Positions 33,633-44,545 of a stretch of 64,000 bases of DNA are shown here, piece after piece. The notes beneath the pieces are model-generated. The model was not told where the DNA came from, ran no database searches, and saw only the letters and a program-made list of their open reading frames with translations. The position numbers and the translations under genes are program-made. This DNA is from Bigelowiella natans CCMP2755 (Eukaryota; Cercozoa; Chlorarachniophyceae). The first letter of the stretch is position 1, and every line of letters starts with the position of its first letter. Location: contig ADNK01001386.1 in NCBI GenBank assembly GCA_000320545.1, positions 1-64,000 on the forward strand, given 5' to 3'.

Positions 33633-33958
33633 TGTAGCGCGTACCACTACGCGGGCACAAGTCACGTGCGACAACAAAGGGGTTGTCGCGGATATAGAAT
33701 ATAGATAACGTAGATATTAATACAGCATAGGCACGTGGGTTCCGGCGGGACTCATGGCAGCACACCGGAAGTGTGCTGCCCCACGTGCGGCGGCATTCGC
33801 GAAAGCTTCGCGAATGATTACGCAGTGCACGATTTAATAAAAATATAATCTTTAATAAAAATAAACACAACTCTTCAAAAGGAAGCAAACGTGCCTTTCC
33901 CCCCCCCTGCCTACTTGTGCACGTAGCGCCTCGGCCTGTGAACACCTTACGCGCAACA
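33633..33958 (+). repeat. 5' LTR
   Basis: 326 bp, TG...CA ends, contains AATAAA-type motifs near 33835 and 33853 and an inverted CACACCGGAAGTGTG segment. Open frames on its minus strand are not considered genes. Confidence 0.95.
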
Positions 33959-33997
33959 ACCTTTGGCTTCCACACACGGGAAACGATTTGACTAACA

Positions 33998-36900
33998 ATG
34001 TCACAGCAGCTAGAAGAACAGCAGGACTTTGGCTCGCAGGCCGTGCAAGGGCACGAGCAGAAACAGGAAAGGAAGGGCGATACGGACGCTAAGGAAGGAG
34101 GAGGAACACCTCCACAGGCACCGCCGGGACCAGCACCCGGGATTAAGAAAGCAGATGCAGCAGCAGAGGCACTGGAGAACTTCTACGAGGCGGACGACGA
34201 GGACGTGGCCGCCGAAAGCAAGAAGGTCGTAATGGCATTACGAGCCTTGCGACCCAGGGCGAGCAACTACGCCAAACTGAAAGTATCGATAGAATACAAG
34301 TATCAGACACATGATGTTTGGGCAGCTATCATGCAGGACATCATGGATTACGAAGCAGACTTACCTCCAGAGTGGGCAGCTTTGTTTAGGAACGACGGGG
34401 GTCTGGGCGCCTCGCGGGGGACGACCCAGAGCACCGTCAAGCAGCAGCAGCCGGTACAGCGGAACACCCAGTTCATGTCTGTTAAAACAGCACCGGTTAT
34501 GATAACGAAATACAACGGGAAAAGAGGTGAGGCAAGGAGGTGGTGGAAGAACGCTAGGAGTATACTCTGCGACTTTACCCCTAACCCCACCGAAAACGAC
34601 AAGCTCAAATGGCTAGCTATAATAAAGCAAGCCATGGACCTTTACGAGACAGGCAGGACCCGGATCAGGCAGCTAGAGAAAATACACACTACAGTTAGTG
34701 GGCTACGAGACGTTGAGGCGATAATGAAGGCTTTTGTAAATGAACAGGATGCTAACTCCCTACCCCAGGCTATTAGAAAATACAGAGCAATGATGCAGCA
34801 TGAGAGAGAACCTGTTAGAGACTTTGCCACGCGCTTCCAGGATATGATCGACGAACTACATGATTTTAATTACAACACAGGTGATGATCAGGCAAGGTTT
34901 GAAGAGTTCAAGTTAAAGATAAAGGAATCCACTTACGTTACGGAGAAAGGCTACACCACGATGGAGGCAGCAGTGCAGGCTATATCCCTACGCGAGCAGG
35001 AGCAGGACCGCAAGTTTACCAGCCCTAAGGTACCTGGCATAGGAAACATTAACGCTATTAAGCCGCAGCGAGACTGGTACAAGGACAGGGAAGGTAACCG
35101 ACGTTGCGGATACTGCTCACGTAAAGGGAAACACACCGCTAAAGACTGCAGAGACAGGAAAGAAGGACGACCCAGGATGACGATCAGGCAGCTCAACGAA
35201 CACTACGAGAAGTTAAAGAGAAAGAAAGGCAGAGGACAAGGATATAACAACAGCAAATGGCAAGGCAGCAACAACGGGAAGAACAATAAATATAAGAACA
35301 AAAAGCAGAACAGTATCAATGCTATACAGCAGCAGATAAACGGAATATTAGATCACCTTAAGCAGGCGCCGACGAAGACAGCAGTACCAGCAACGCAGGA
35401 CCAAGACAAGCCCATGACCCTAGACGACATAAAGAACTTAGGAGTATGCAACATTAATGACGAAGACGCTAACAGGACTATCAAAGTTGCTATGACCAAG
35501 GTTAAAGTTAAAGACAGCTACGGAGACTACAAGAAACTACCTGCCCTTTGGGATAGTGGCAGCATGCCGAAGTCCTTCATAAGCCTAAGCACAGTAAGAA
35601 GGTTAGGACTATTGGATCAAGTGACTAAGAAAGAACGTAAATATGCTCAAGCAGACGGAAGCTCTTCCATGAAGACCGTCGGTGAGCTAATGCTAAAGCT
35701 ACAGATACCTGGCAGCGACGCGGAGACCCAAATCAAGACCCGAGTAGCCATGACTTTATCCATGGAACTACTCCTCGGACAGGATGCCCTAGAAAAATTA
35801 GGGGGGATCATATCATTCTACAATCACAAGATATACTTTGCTAAGTTGCCAAAGAAGTCAGGCAGGACCATCAGCCAGAACATGATACGGCTTGACGAGT
35901 GGACCTCTGAGTCAAGCGTTAATGCGTTAGAGTTTATGGACCTAGCGGACAACAAGCTACCTACACCTACCGAGCTACGGAAGAAGAACCCCGGCAAGAC
36001 CATCCGACAGATAACGGAGCTACTGGACAAGACCCCCCCAGCTGATGATTGGGATATCGACAAAGGCAAAAAGTACATTAATAAAATATTAAACGAGAAG
36101 TACTCTGACATCACCAAGCCGACGACGAAGCCCTCCAGCAAGCTTACCCCAGTAAAGATCGAGCTAAAGAAGGGATACGAAGAGTGCATCATCAATGACC
36201 CAGAACATAGGCGACCGGAAGCGGACTGGGAAAAGATAGAGTGGCAGATCAATGAATGGGCAAAGGAAGGGAAGATAGAGCCAAGCAACTCACCATGGAA
36301 CGTGAGACATGTGCTAGCTAAGAAACCTACTTACCCTTTCTTCCGCCTGGCGCACAACTTCATCCGCCACAACCGAGTAATAAAGAGGATCCAGACACCT
36401 ACACCAAGGATAGATGACGTTATTGAACACGTCATAGGATACAAATACTACTCTTCCCTAGATAAAAATGAATCATACATGCAGACACCCATCCACAAAA
36501 CCTCCCGCCCCATTACCGCGTTCTCCAGCAGGCACAGGAAGTGGCACTTCGTCGTATTCCCTTACGGCCTAAGCATATCAGGGGATGCGTTCAGTAGTCA
36601 GAACTACAGGGCATACACACATGATGGGATGGCGTCTGTGTTGTGGGTGTTTGTGTTTGTGTATGTGGATGATGACATAATATGTACCAACACAGTCGTC
36701 GCTCAGATCTTCCTCCTGGAAAATATATTTATTAGGTTTGCACACTTCGGTTTTACTATTAGACTGCAGAAGTGTACATTCCTAGCTACAAGAATCAAGT
36801 GGTGTGGATATTACCTGGAGCAAGGCCGCATCACCCCAAACCCCGAGAAAGTAGCAGCACTACAGCAAGCCCCTAAACCTAAGAATGCAAAGGAGTTAAA

Positions 36901-38971
36901 GTCATTCTTGCAGACTGCAGCTTGGATACTACGTAGGTTCTCCCCTACCTACGCTAGGACTGCAGCTGCTTTTACTACTGCTTACCGGAAGGAGAACTCT
37001 GTAGGCCTCAGCTTCGCTAAGGTGTGGGCCAAGGCTGGCCTTGATGCCCACTTCGATAACCTAATAAAGTTATGCAGCAACACCCTATTGAATGCTAAGC
37101 TAGACACTACTAGACCAGCTACCCTATGGACAGACTGGTCTAAGCTAGGTATGGCTGCTGTACTTACCCAAGACCAGCAGATCATACGGGTGTGGGGCAG
37201 GGCCTGCACAGCAGCTGAGGCCAAGTACAGCCCTACAAAAGGAGAGTATAAAGCCATGACTGAGGCGCAGAGGAAACTAAGATACTACCTGCTGTCGGTG
37301 CCCAGCTTCACCTTAATGACTGACCACAAGCCCCTCCTAGGCATCGACCGCAAGCTCGAAGCGCCTAACGATGAGTATGCAGCTATGAGGGCGGACACGG
37401 AAGAGTTTAGGGACAAGAGGACAGTGGTCTACGCACCAGGAGACAAGCAGCTTGCTGACTATTTCAGCAGGCTGTTCGAAAAGAAAGTCCCTACCCAGGT
37501 CACCCCTATGGTTAACGCGATTACCTTCGAGGACGGCGACTTCCTGCCTGAGCCAGAGGAGCTCCAGCACCTTCAAGAACACCTGGATAAATACAAACAC
37601 AAGCATGAGGTACTTAGTGATAGGATATATGTATACACTAATAATGTTAGGCGTACCTACGTGCCACGGCGGACCAGGGGAGCCCTTCTCTTTACCGCCC
37701 ATGGACCTGCACACGTAGGAGAAAACCATATCACTGCTCTACTCTACCATTACTACTGGCCCTACAAGCTAAAAGAGATAAGGACATACCTGCGTGGCTG
37801 CAGGTGCTCCAGCTTGAAGGCGGCAGGCGTCGCCACCAAGGAGTCCAGCAAGAGCCGTGCATCTAAGAAAATCAAAGCAAGGAACTTCTTAGATATCGTG
37901 CAAATTGATGTTTATAAGTACGATGGCTATCACTACCTTACCTTCGTTGATGTGGCCACTGGAAAGTGCTGGGTTAAAAAGATTATCAAGGTCAACGTTG
38001 CTAAGAAGAACAAAGGCTTATATAAGCAGAGGCTTACTAACTGCTACCGTACCTGGGAGTCTGAGCTCCAGGCTATCCCTGATGAAGTTAGCATAAACAA
38101 GATACCAAAGAAGTTACATGTGGATAATGAGACCTCTCTTCTACAGCTACCACACCCTAATATTGATGCCTCACCTGTATACTATGCCCAGTCCAACTCC
38201 AAGGTAGAGCGACTCCACCGCACCTTGGCCAACCTAAGCAGGATAAATAGCACCACACCAGACAAGATACAAGGGTTAGTAAACGACACCTTCACGTCTG
38301 GGGGAGGTATCAAGGATAAGGAGAGGGAAGAAGGCGACGACAACGACGACGATACCGAGAGCGAAGACGAGAAGGTCCCGTACGATGGCCGAGTTCTAAA
38401 GGAAGGACAGTATGTTAGGGCCAAGGTAAATCTGAGATCGAGAAATAAACAAGACCCCTTCTGGGGTGGCGTTGCAAAGGTTACCGAGAGGAAGGGGAGG
38501 AAGCAGTACTACATCTATGATGGGAACAGGGTCACCTTGCGCCACATCAGTCACCTAAAGAATTATGATATCGGTGAGAAGCTCCTAGAGGATGTTAAAG
38601 TAAACCCTACTGTGTGGGAGCGAGCAATGCCTTGTTTAGGACCCCGACCTAAGTTCGATGTGGAATATGGAAACAATAAGGTCAGGGTGAACGACGATTG
38701 GCGCATGAAGATTGTCTATCTAGGCTACCCTGGATTACGAAATATGGAGAGGGTAGCTATGAAAATAAAGGACGGAAAATATCAGCTACTCTACCTAGCT
38801 GTTCCCGACTTACCCTTTGAGCACTGGTATAAGGTCCTGGGGGACCTTGATGCAGAGGGCTGGTATGGACACGAACCTAAGGACGAAGGTGAGTTCTGGG
38901 TAAGCGACAAAGGAGATAAGGTTAGAGAGGAATCTATTACCTGGTGGTTGGTGAAGTTCCGAAAGCGATGA
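33998..38971 (+). CDS. Gag-Pol polyprotein of the LTR retrotransposon
   Basis: A single 1657-codon frame without frameshift or stop. The first 360 residues are gag-like and hydrophilic. A zinc-knuckle-like motif at residues about 369-383 has five residues between the second Cys and the His instead of four. An aspartic protease follows near residue 517 with DSG rather than DTG. The reverse transcriptase carries the YVDD active site near residue 888. RNase H (residues about 1043-1112) has TDWS and DHKPLL. The integrase zinc-binding region near 1270 has CRC in place of CxxC; its core shows Asp (VQID, about 1301), Asp (HVDN, about 1376) and Glu (KVERLHRT, about 1403). After a GPY/F-like segment there is a C-terminal extension of about 150 residues, Trp-rich and not a recognisable chromodomain. 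Domain order PR-RT-RH-INT is that of Ty3/gypsy elements. Confidence 0.93.
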   Translation: MSQQLEEQQDFGSQAVQGHEQKQERKGDTDAKEGGGTPPQAPPGPAPGIKKADAAAEALENFYEADDEDVAAESKKVVMALRALRPRASNYAKLKVSIEYKYQTHDVWAAIMQDIMDYEADLPPEWAALFRNDGGLGASRGTTQSTVKQQQPVQRNTQFMSVKTAPVMITKYNGKRGEARRWWKNARSILCDFTPNPTENDKLKWLAIIKQAMDLYETGRTRIRQLEKIHTTVSGLRDVEAIMKAFVNEQDANSLPQAIRKYRAMMQHEREPVRDFATRFQDMIDELHDFNYNTGDDQARFEEFKLKIKESTYVTEKGYTTMEAAVQAISLREQEQDRKFTSPKVPGIGNINAIKPQRDWYKDREGNRRCGYCSRKGKHTAKDCRDRKEGRPRMTIRQLNEHYEKLKRKKGRGQGYNNSKWQGSNNGKNNKYKNKKQNSINAIQQQINGILDHLKQAPTKTAVPATQDQDKPMTLDDIKNLGVCNINDEDANRTIKVAMTKVKVKDSYGDYKKLPALWDSGSMPKSFISLSTVRRLGLLDQVTKKERKYAQADGSSSMKTVGELMLKLQIPGSDAETQIKTRVAMTLSMELLLGQDALEKLGGIISFYNHKIYFAKLPKKSGRTISQNMIRLDEWTSESSVNALEFMDLADNKLPTPTELRKKNPGKTIRQITELLDKTPPADDWDIDKGKKYINKILNEKYSDITKPTTKPSSKLTPVKIELKKGYEECIINDPEHRRPEADWEKIEWQINEWAKEGKIEPSNSPWNVRHVLAKKPTYPFFRLAHNFIRHNRVIKRIQTPTPRIDDVIEHVIGYKYYSSLDKNESYMQTPIHKTSRPITAFSSRHRKWHFVVFPYGLSISGDAFSSQNYRAYTHDGMASVLWVFVFVYVDDDIICTNTVVAQIFLLENIFIRFAHFGFTIRLQKCTFLATRIKWCGYYLEQGRITPNPEKVAALQQAPKPKNAKELKSFLQTAAWILRRFSPTYARTAAAFTTAYRKENSVGLSFAKVWAKAGLDAHFDNLIKLCSNTLLNAKLDTTRPATLWTDWSKLGMAAVLTQDQQIIRVWGRACTAAEAKYSPTKGEYKAMTEAQRKLRYYLLSVPSFTLMTDHKPLLGIDRKLEAPNDEYAAMRADTEEFRDKRTVVYAPGDKQLADYFSRLFEKKVPTQVTPMVNAITFEDGDFLPEPEELQHLQEHLDKYKHKHEVLSDRIYVYTNNVRRTYVPRRTRGALLFTAHGPAHVGENHITALLYHYYWPYKLKEIRTYLRGCRCSSLKAAGVATKESSKSRASKKIKARNFLDIVQIDVYKYDGYHYLTFVDVATGKCWVKKIIKVNVAKKNKGLYKQRLTNCYRTWESELQAIPDEVSINKIPKKLHVDNETSLLQLPHPNIDASPVYYAQSNSKVERLHRTLANLSRINSTTPDKIQGLVNDTFTSGGGIKDKEREEGDDNDDDTESEDEKVPYDGRVLKEGQYVRAKVNLRSRNKQDPFWGGVAKVTERKGRKQYYIYDGNRVTLRHISHLKNYDIGEKLLEDVKVNPTVWERAMPCLGPRPKFDVEYGNNKVRVNDDWRMKIVYLGYPGLRNMERVAMKIKDGKYQLLYLAVPDLPFEHWYKVLGDLDAEGWYGHEPKDEGEFWVSDKGDKVREESITWWLVKFRKR

Positions 38972-39012
38972 AGGTCTAAGGGAATAAGGAAGGAAGGAAG
39001 GAGCAACGTGAC

Positions 39013-39022
39013 TTGGGGGAGG
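39013..39022 (+). promoter_or_regulatory. Polypurine tract
   Basis: The run GGGGGAGG ends immediately before the 3' LTR, the expected plus-strand primer site for reverse transcription. Confidence 0.8.
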
Positions 39023-39348
39023 TGTAGCGCGTACCACTACGCGGGCACAAGTCACGTGCGACAACAAAGGGGTTGTCGCGGATATAGAATATAGATAACG
39101 TAGATATTAATACAGCATAGGCACGTGGGTTCCGGCGGGACTCATGGCAGCACACCGGAAGTGTGCTGCCCCACGTGCGGCGGCATTCGCGAAAGCTTCG
39201 CGAATGATTACGCAGTGCACGATTTAATAAAAATATAATCTTTAATAAAAATAAACACAACTCTTCAAAAGGAAGCAAACGTGCCTTTCCCCCCCCCTGC
39301 CTACTTGTGCACGTAGCGCCTCGGCCTGTGAACACCTTACGCGCAACA
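39023..39348 (+). repeat. 3' LTR
   Basis: Same 326-bp sequence as the 5' LTR by line-by-line comparison. Confidence 0.95.
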
Positions 39349-39352
39349 AGCA

Positions 39353-39808
39353 GGGTGACTCTTTCGGTGACACCTGCTAGCTTGGGGAGCTCTGTCGCTT
39401 CCTGTCTCAGGTGAGAAAGTGAGTGGAATGAATGAATGAAACATCATTGAAACATTGATGACAATTTGACATTCAACACGATGCACAGACAACGTGCTGC
39501 GCTGCTGATGTGGAAACGCGCCATCAGCTCCGACAACTTCTGGGGCGCCAGCAACGCCGGTTTTGAATCACTGAAAAATGATGGTGAATCTGGTCCTGCG
39601 ACATCAACGCGGATGGCTAAGAATCGTGCCCTTCATTGGTTTCGTGTTTGTGCTGTTTTTGTCTCAGAATGCATGTCGCAGGAACAGTATCGAATCATTC
39701 TTCAAATTTTATTCAAATTTTTAAAAATTTAGTGGTGGACCCTGGTGGTGGAGGATTAAGGGGACCGCTGGAACTGCTTTAGCCGTCCCCATCCTCCATA
39801 GTTCTGCG
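39353..39808. other. Region between retrotransposon and glycosyltransferase gene
   Basis: About 450 bp. An 88-codon open frame at 39466-39732 has no family similarity and no splice context. It probably holds the promoter of the following gene. Confidence 0.4.
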
Positions 39809-40236
39809 ATGGTGGCTTCTGCCCTTTCGTTCTATCTTCTTCTTCTAGTTGTTAGTCATTTGGGAATGAAGATAGATGGGTACCAGAACCAGAATCATAG
39901 ACGTGAGCACCGTCACGGGCATTATCACGCTAAAAAGCAGCAGAGGGCTGATCCGCATCATCATCACAATCATCATAACCATCATCATCATTACAATCGT
40001 CACCAATTCCATCGCATCTCTACAAGTGGAGACGAAGGCGATAAACAAAACTTGGCTGCTATCACACCGAAAAGTAGGAATTTGCTGTTTACTTCTGCTG
40101 GGAACCACAACAGGTGGTAGTGGGTTGAATGTCAATAATACCGAATCCCCATAGATACCCTATTCCTTGTGAGTTCAAAATTTGAATTCAATTACTTTTT
40201 CTCCTCATCGGATCTTTTCTTTTCCTTCTTAACTTC

Positions 40237-40283
<47 letters not shown>

Positions 40284-43200
40284 CATGCATATTTTCTCCG
40301 CAGGCTTGTGGAAAATTGGATGGGAGAGAACCAGAACTACGACATCTTTCTGGTGTACTACGGAGACCAACCGAATGTCTTGGAAAAGTAAAATACTCAA
40401 AACAAAGCCTTCCCCTTCGCCCATGGATCCTCGATCTAGAAGCGCATGGTTTCATCTTTCTCCTCGTGTGCCGTATATCCTCCTGCTGATTACTTCCTCA
40501 CTGCACCGAACTGCGTACGCGTTTTTGACAGGTATCAGAAGAGCTGTCGCTGGGTCGTTCAACACAAGGGGTCCAAAGTACAGAATTTCTATTCTGTGCT
40601 GTTTAATGAGAGGAGGGAAATCTTTAACCAGAGCGACTACATAATGTCTCTCGACGACGATATTTACTTCAGAGATGGGGTAGCCAATTGTAGCAGGGGA
40701 ACAACCCACACATAAACATGATGGGGATGCTACGTACTTGACTAATTTCATCTTTGCAATTTCTATATATTACTATTACTACCGTCCATGGTGCAGTTTT
40801 TTGTCTTCTCTCGATGTTTCTTCGACCCAAAACTAAGGGGCCTACGCGAGCTTCCACGCTATTGTTGTTCACACTACATATAAATCTGACACGCTCGCAC
40901 CCGCCGCATAGATAAAAACGCATAATGCATAAACATATATTACATCAAAGGTGGAAGGCATCAACACCATGTTCGCAGTCGCGCGCAAGTACGGCTTGAA
41001 GCAGGCAATGCCGGCACTGGTGAAATCGAAGAGGACAAAAGGTAGGTCGTAGGTCACCTGCTGCTGATGGCGCTGCTAAGCTCGCACTTTTCACTGCCAT
41101 GATTGAATGAAAACTTCCATTCAAGTCTGTCCCAATGTCTTCTCCTCTACTACTACTACTACTACTACTACCTATTTTTTTTCCTTCACCCCTTTTGCTG
41201 CACCTCCCTCTCCTCCTCCCTAATGTTTGTGTTCTGCTATAGGATATTGGGGAACTGTCGCGGATTATGACGACACTGAGAACTTGGTTCTGAAGTACAC
41301 GAGTGTTGTAGAGCACAACTCAGTCATCGCTTCGAGAGAGGCCTGGGAAAAGACGATGAACATGTACGATGACGAAGGAAGGAGAGGACACTAAAAAAGT
41401 TTAAAAAACGACAACTTTAAATGTTAACGTGGCATCATCGACTTTCAAGGCTCACGAAGCGAACTGGCCATACGAGCGGATACACACACACACAGAGAGA
41501 GAGAGAGGGGGGGGGGGGAGAAGAGTCGATATATGCTCACGTTCGGAGAAATAAGCATACGAGTAATTGATATTTGTGTCGCATAGATATGATCCCGTGA
41601 TCATCGGGTTTGGGATGCCACACCTTGCAGTCTGCGCAAACGGAGTCGATGATGAAGGCTCTTACGCAGTTGTACATAAGGTTCTTTTTCTTGTTGTAGA
41701 GCTCATCATTTACTACTGCTCTCTGCGACCTGTTGTAGTCGAGACCGCTATCATCATCATCATCATCATCGGCCTCATCTGTATCATTTTCAGACGATTA
41801 TGCATAGTAGTAGTAGGAGTAGGAGGGGGAAGAAGAAGAAGAAGAAGAAGAAGAAGAAGAAGGAGAAGGAGCAGTTTTGATAGTTTTGAAAGCAGTAATG
41901 AGCAGTGTCTACAAAGTAGTAACAACTAATCGACGGTCTCAGGTGCTGGCGGAGAATCCTGCGACACGGAAAGAGACGGGAAGACGGGAGGGAGAGCAAA
42001 TCCCTGGTAGTGAGCATCGATTGATATTTTCGCCATTTCTTATTGCGTAGACAAGAACGTTGTGCTCATACAAGCCTCCTCCTCCTCTTGCTCCTCCTCT
42101 TCCTCCTCCTTCTGCTGCAATACTTTTCCAAAGGGTGGTATGATCGCATGTCCGGGTACAATGAATATGCGGAGAAGGTAGTGTTTTTAGGAGAGCAGCA
42201 GCCGTCTTGAAGCTGCTGTTATTCTTCTCGTTAAATTGACGAAAATCCCCCTCAATGTCGCAAAAAAAAGGAGCATACCGGATGCTATTTTTCTGAGAGT
42301 CTTTCTTCGCAAAGTTTAGCGACAATCAATCAATCAATCAATCAATCAGCGTTGATGGTAACACAACTTGCACTTATCTTTTTCTTCTTCTTCTTCTTCT
42401 TCTTCTTCTTCTTCTTGTATAACTGCTGTATTGTAGATCAACTGTCCCAAAAAGGTGGAAGCTGTGAATTACGCCAGTGTGATTGATGATGACCATTATC
42501 ATCATCATCATCATCATCATCAACAACAGCAGCATCAAAATTATAGTCACCATTTTGAGGGGGGGGAGACCCACGAGAGGTCAGGCCATGAGTCCTTTGA
42601 TGATGAGACGAAGATCAGTGAGAGAAATGGCACTACTAGTAGTCGTAGCAACATCCCAGGCGTTATAAGCAGCAACAGCAACAGCAGTAGCAGCAGCGGC
42701 AATGATACTCTCCCTTTTGCAGCGAAAAATAAGACTCATTTGCTGTCAAAGAAAGAGGACGAAGTTACGGATACCCCCCGCATAAATGAGGTCTCTAAGA
42801 GCGATAGTAACGGCAGCAGCAGCACTAGCAATGATACCCTCTCTATAGCAGCGAAAGAGCAGTCTCAGTTCTCGCCGAACGGCAGCAGTGGCACTAGTAA
42901 TGATACTCTCCCTACAGCAGCAACAAAGCAGCCTCAGTTCTCGCCCAAGAACGACGAGGACGAAGTTAAGGGTAAACCATCCCTGGAAGAGATTTCTAAG
43001 AGCTATGATAACGGCAGCAGCGGCACTAGCAATGATACTCTCCCTACAGCAGCAACAAAGCAGCCTCAGTTCTCGCCCAAGAACGACGAGGACGAAGTTA
43101 AGGGTAAACCATCCCTGGAAGAGATTTCTAAGAGCTATGATAACGGCAGCAGCGGCACTAGCAATGATGATCTCTCTTTAGCAGCGAAGAAAGACGACGA

Positions 43201-43709
43201 TGTTAAGGGCCAACCTCCCCTAAATCAGATTTCTAAGAGCGGCGGTAACGGCAGCAGAAGCGGCAGCGACAAAAACAGCAATAGCAACAACAACAACAAC
43301 AACAGCAACAGCAACCGCAACGATACGCTCCCTTTAGCAGCGAAGAATAGGACCCAGTTGCTGCCGAGAAATGACAACGAAGTTACAGATAATCCCTCCC
43401 TCAAAGAGATTTCCATGAGCGATGTAAACAGCAGCAGCAGCAGCAGCAGCAGCAGTGAGGACACGAATAAAGAGAGCAGCTTGCAGACAATAAAGATCAA
43501 CAACATCACCAATGAGACGGGGGCGAGGGTGGATGCAGGAACGCTAAGTCAGCAGCAGCAGCAGCAGCAGCAGCATGTTGCTCAAAATGGGACAATTGCT
43601 CATACAGAGGAGGGGGAGGAGAAGAAGGAGGAGCAGCTTATTGGGAAGACAGATGTTGGTACCCAAGATGATGATGAAAACGATGGTGACAATCATTACA
43701 GATTTGAAG

Positions 43710-43742
<33 letters not shown>

Positions 43743-44545
43743 CCAACACCACCAACAACAACAACAGCGAAGCACACGGCGACAGTATCGATGATCCAAA
43801 GGTAGTACTTACGAAAGCTGTAGCACCCCCCCCGCCTCCTCCCCTCCCTGCTCCTTCTTTCGCCACGTCACCGATGGAGGGCACAAAGGTTGCATTATCA
43901 TCAAAGAGCGGAATGAACGAACAAAGCGCCAGCGTTGGCAATGAATCCACCCACATCACTACTACAAAAGTTGACAGCGACGAAGCTCTTGTTACTTTGA
44001 AAACGGCTGCAAGAAGCACCACAGTCGAGAGCCAAACATCGCAAACCAATGAAACCAAGAGGGATTTGTCTTCACCCGCCTCCTCCGCAAGCAAAACAGC
44101 GACAGAAGAAGGAGGAGGAGGAGAAGAAGAAGAGGAAGTTGAGGGAAACAGCACTGAAAAGAACCAGCTTGGTGGTGAGCAACAGAGCGATGAGAAGGAA
44201 TCGCATGAAAGCCTTTCGGGTCATAGCCAGAGCTCCAGCAAGATCATCAACGGGGCTAGAAGTCCTTCGTCCAGCAATATCGATGAGATCGAGGATGGTG
44301 GAATGAAGATGTTAGACGAGCTATCTGACGCTGTCAATGACTTAGTGAGCAGCAGCAGCAGCAGTAGCAGCAGCATCTCACCAAAAATATTTGATGAGAA
44401 TCAAGGGCAGCGGAAAGTCGTCGAAAATGATACGCCTACGAAGGACAGCAATGAACAGCAGCATCAACAGCAGACAGACAATAGAGACAAGGATCCGCCG
44501 CTAATAGATACAACTACCGGTGAAATTGTCATCAAGTCGGCTTGA
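39809..44545 (+). CDS. DUF707-like glycosyltransferase with long low-complexity tail
   Basis: Exons 39809-40113, 40304-40387, 40532-40679, 40951-41041, 41243-41363, 41587-41680 and 42437-44545 join in phase to 983 codons. The N-terminus (ALSFYLLLLVVSHLG) is a signal peptide or anchor, followed by a His-rich stem. The catalytic-like part, built from exons 2-6, contains NYDIFLVYYGD, CRWVVQHKGSKVQNFYSVL, a DDD motif in SDYIMSLDDDIYF, INTMFAVARKYGLKQAMPAL, ADYDDTENLVLKYTSVVEHN and YDPVIIGFGMPHL. I assign it to the DUF707 type of putative Golgi glycosyltransferases. The last exon starts INCPKKVEAVNY and then runs for about 690 residues of Ser, Asn, Asp, Glu, Gln and Thr low complexity, including an exact two-unit 132-bp tandem repeat (42878-43141). 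A His run (HHHHHHHH) opens the tail. Exon 5 uses a donor that skips its in-frame stop. Confidence 0.8.
42878..43141 (+). repeat. 132-bp tandem duplication in the glycosyltransferase tail
   Basis: Two 132-bp units (42878-43009 and 43010-43141) encode the same 44 residues beginning NGSSGTSNDTLPTAATKQPQ. They differ at only a few synonymous positions. Flanking sequence contains further, more diverged versions of NDTLP-AA-K with DEVK-PSL-EISKS. Confidence 0.95.

Larger units (their letters stand above)
33633..39348 (+). mobile_element. Complete LTR retrotransposon, Ty3/gypsy-type order
   Basis: Two 326-bp long terminal repeats (33633-33958 and 39023-39348) start with TG, end with CA and show no difference by eye along their full length. 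The 4-bp sequence AGCA flanks both sides (33629-33632 and 39349-39352), a probable target-site duplication. A purine tract GGGGGAGG directly precedes the 3' LTR. A possible primer-binding site begins TGG at 33964, but I could not match it to a tRNA. The internal region is one 1657-codon frame. Identity of the LTRs and the intact frame indicate a recent insertion. Both LTRs contain AATAAA-like signals. Confidence 0.95.

Noticed and set aside
33616-39335. Two nearly identical minus-strand frames of about 119 codons covering the LTRs
   Set aside because: They appear twice because the LTRs are duplicated, lack family similarity and run antisense to the element.
39466-39732. 88-codon open frame after the retrotransposon
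   Set aside because: There is no family match, no splice context, and it lies in the expected promoter of the next gene.
41730-42020. Poly-Leu and poly-Phe frames near the GAA array in the glycosyltransferase gene
   Set aside because: They are translations of trinucleotide repeats inside an intron.
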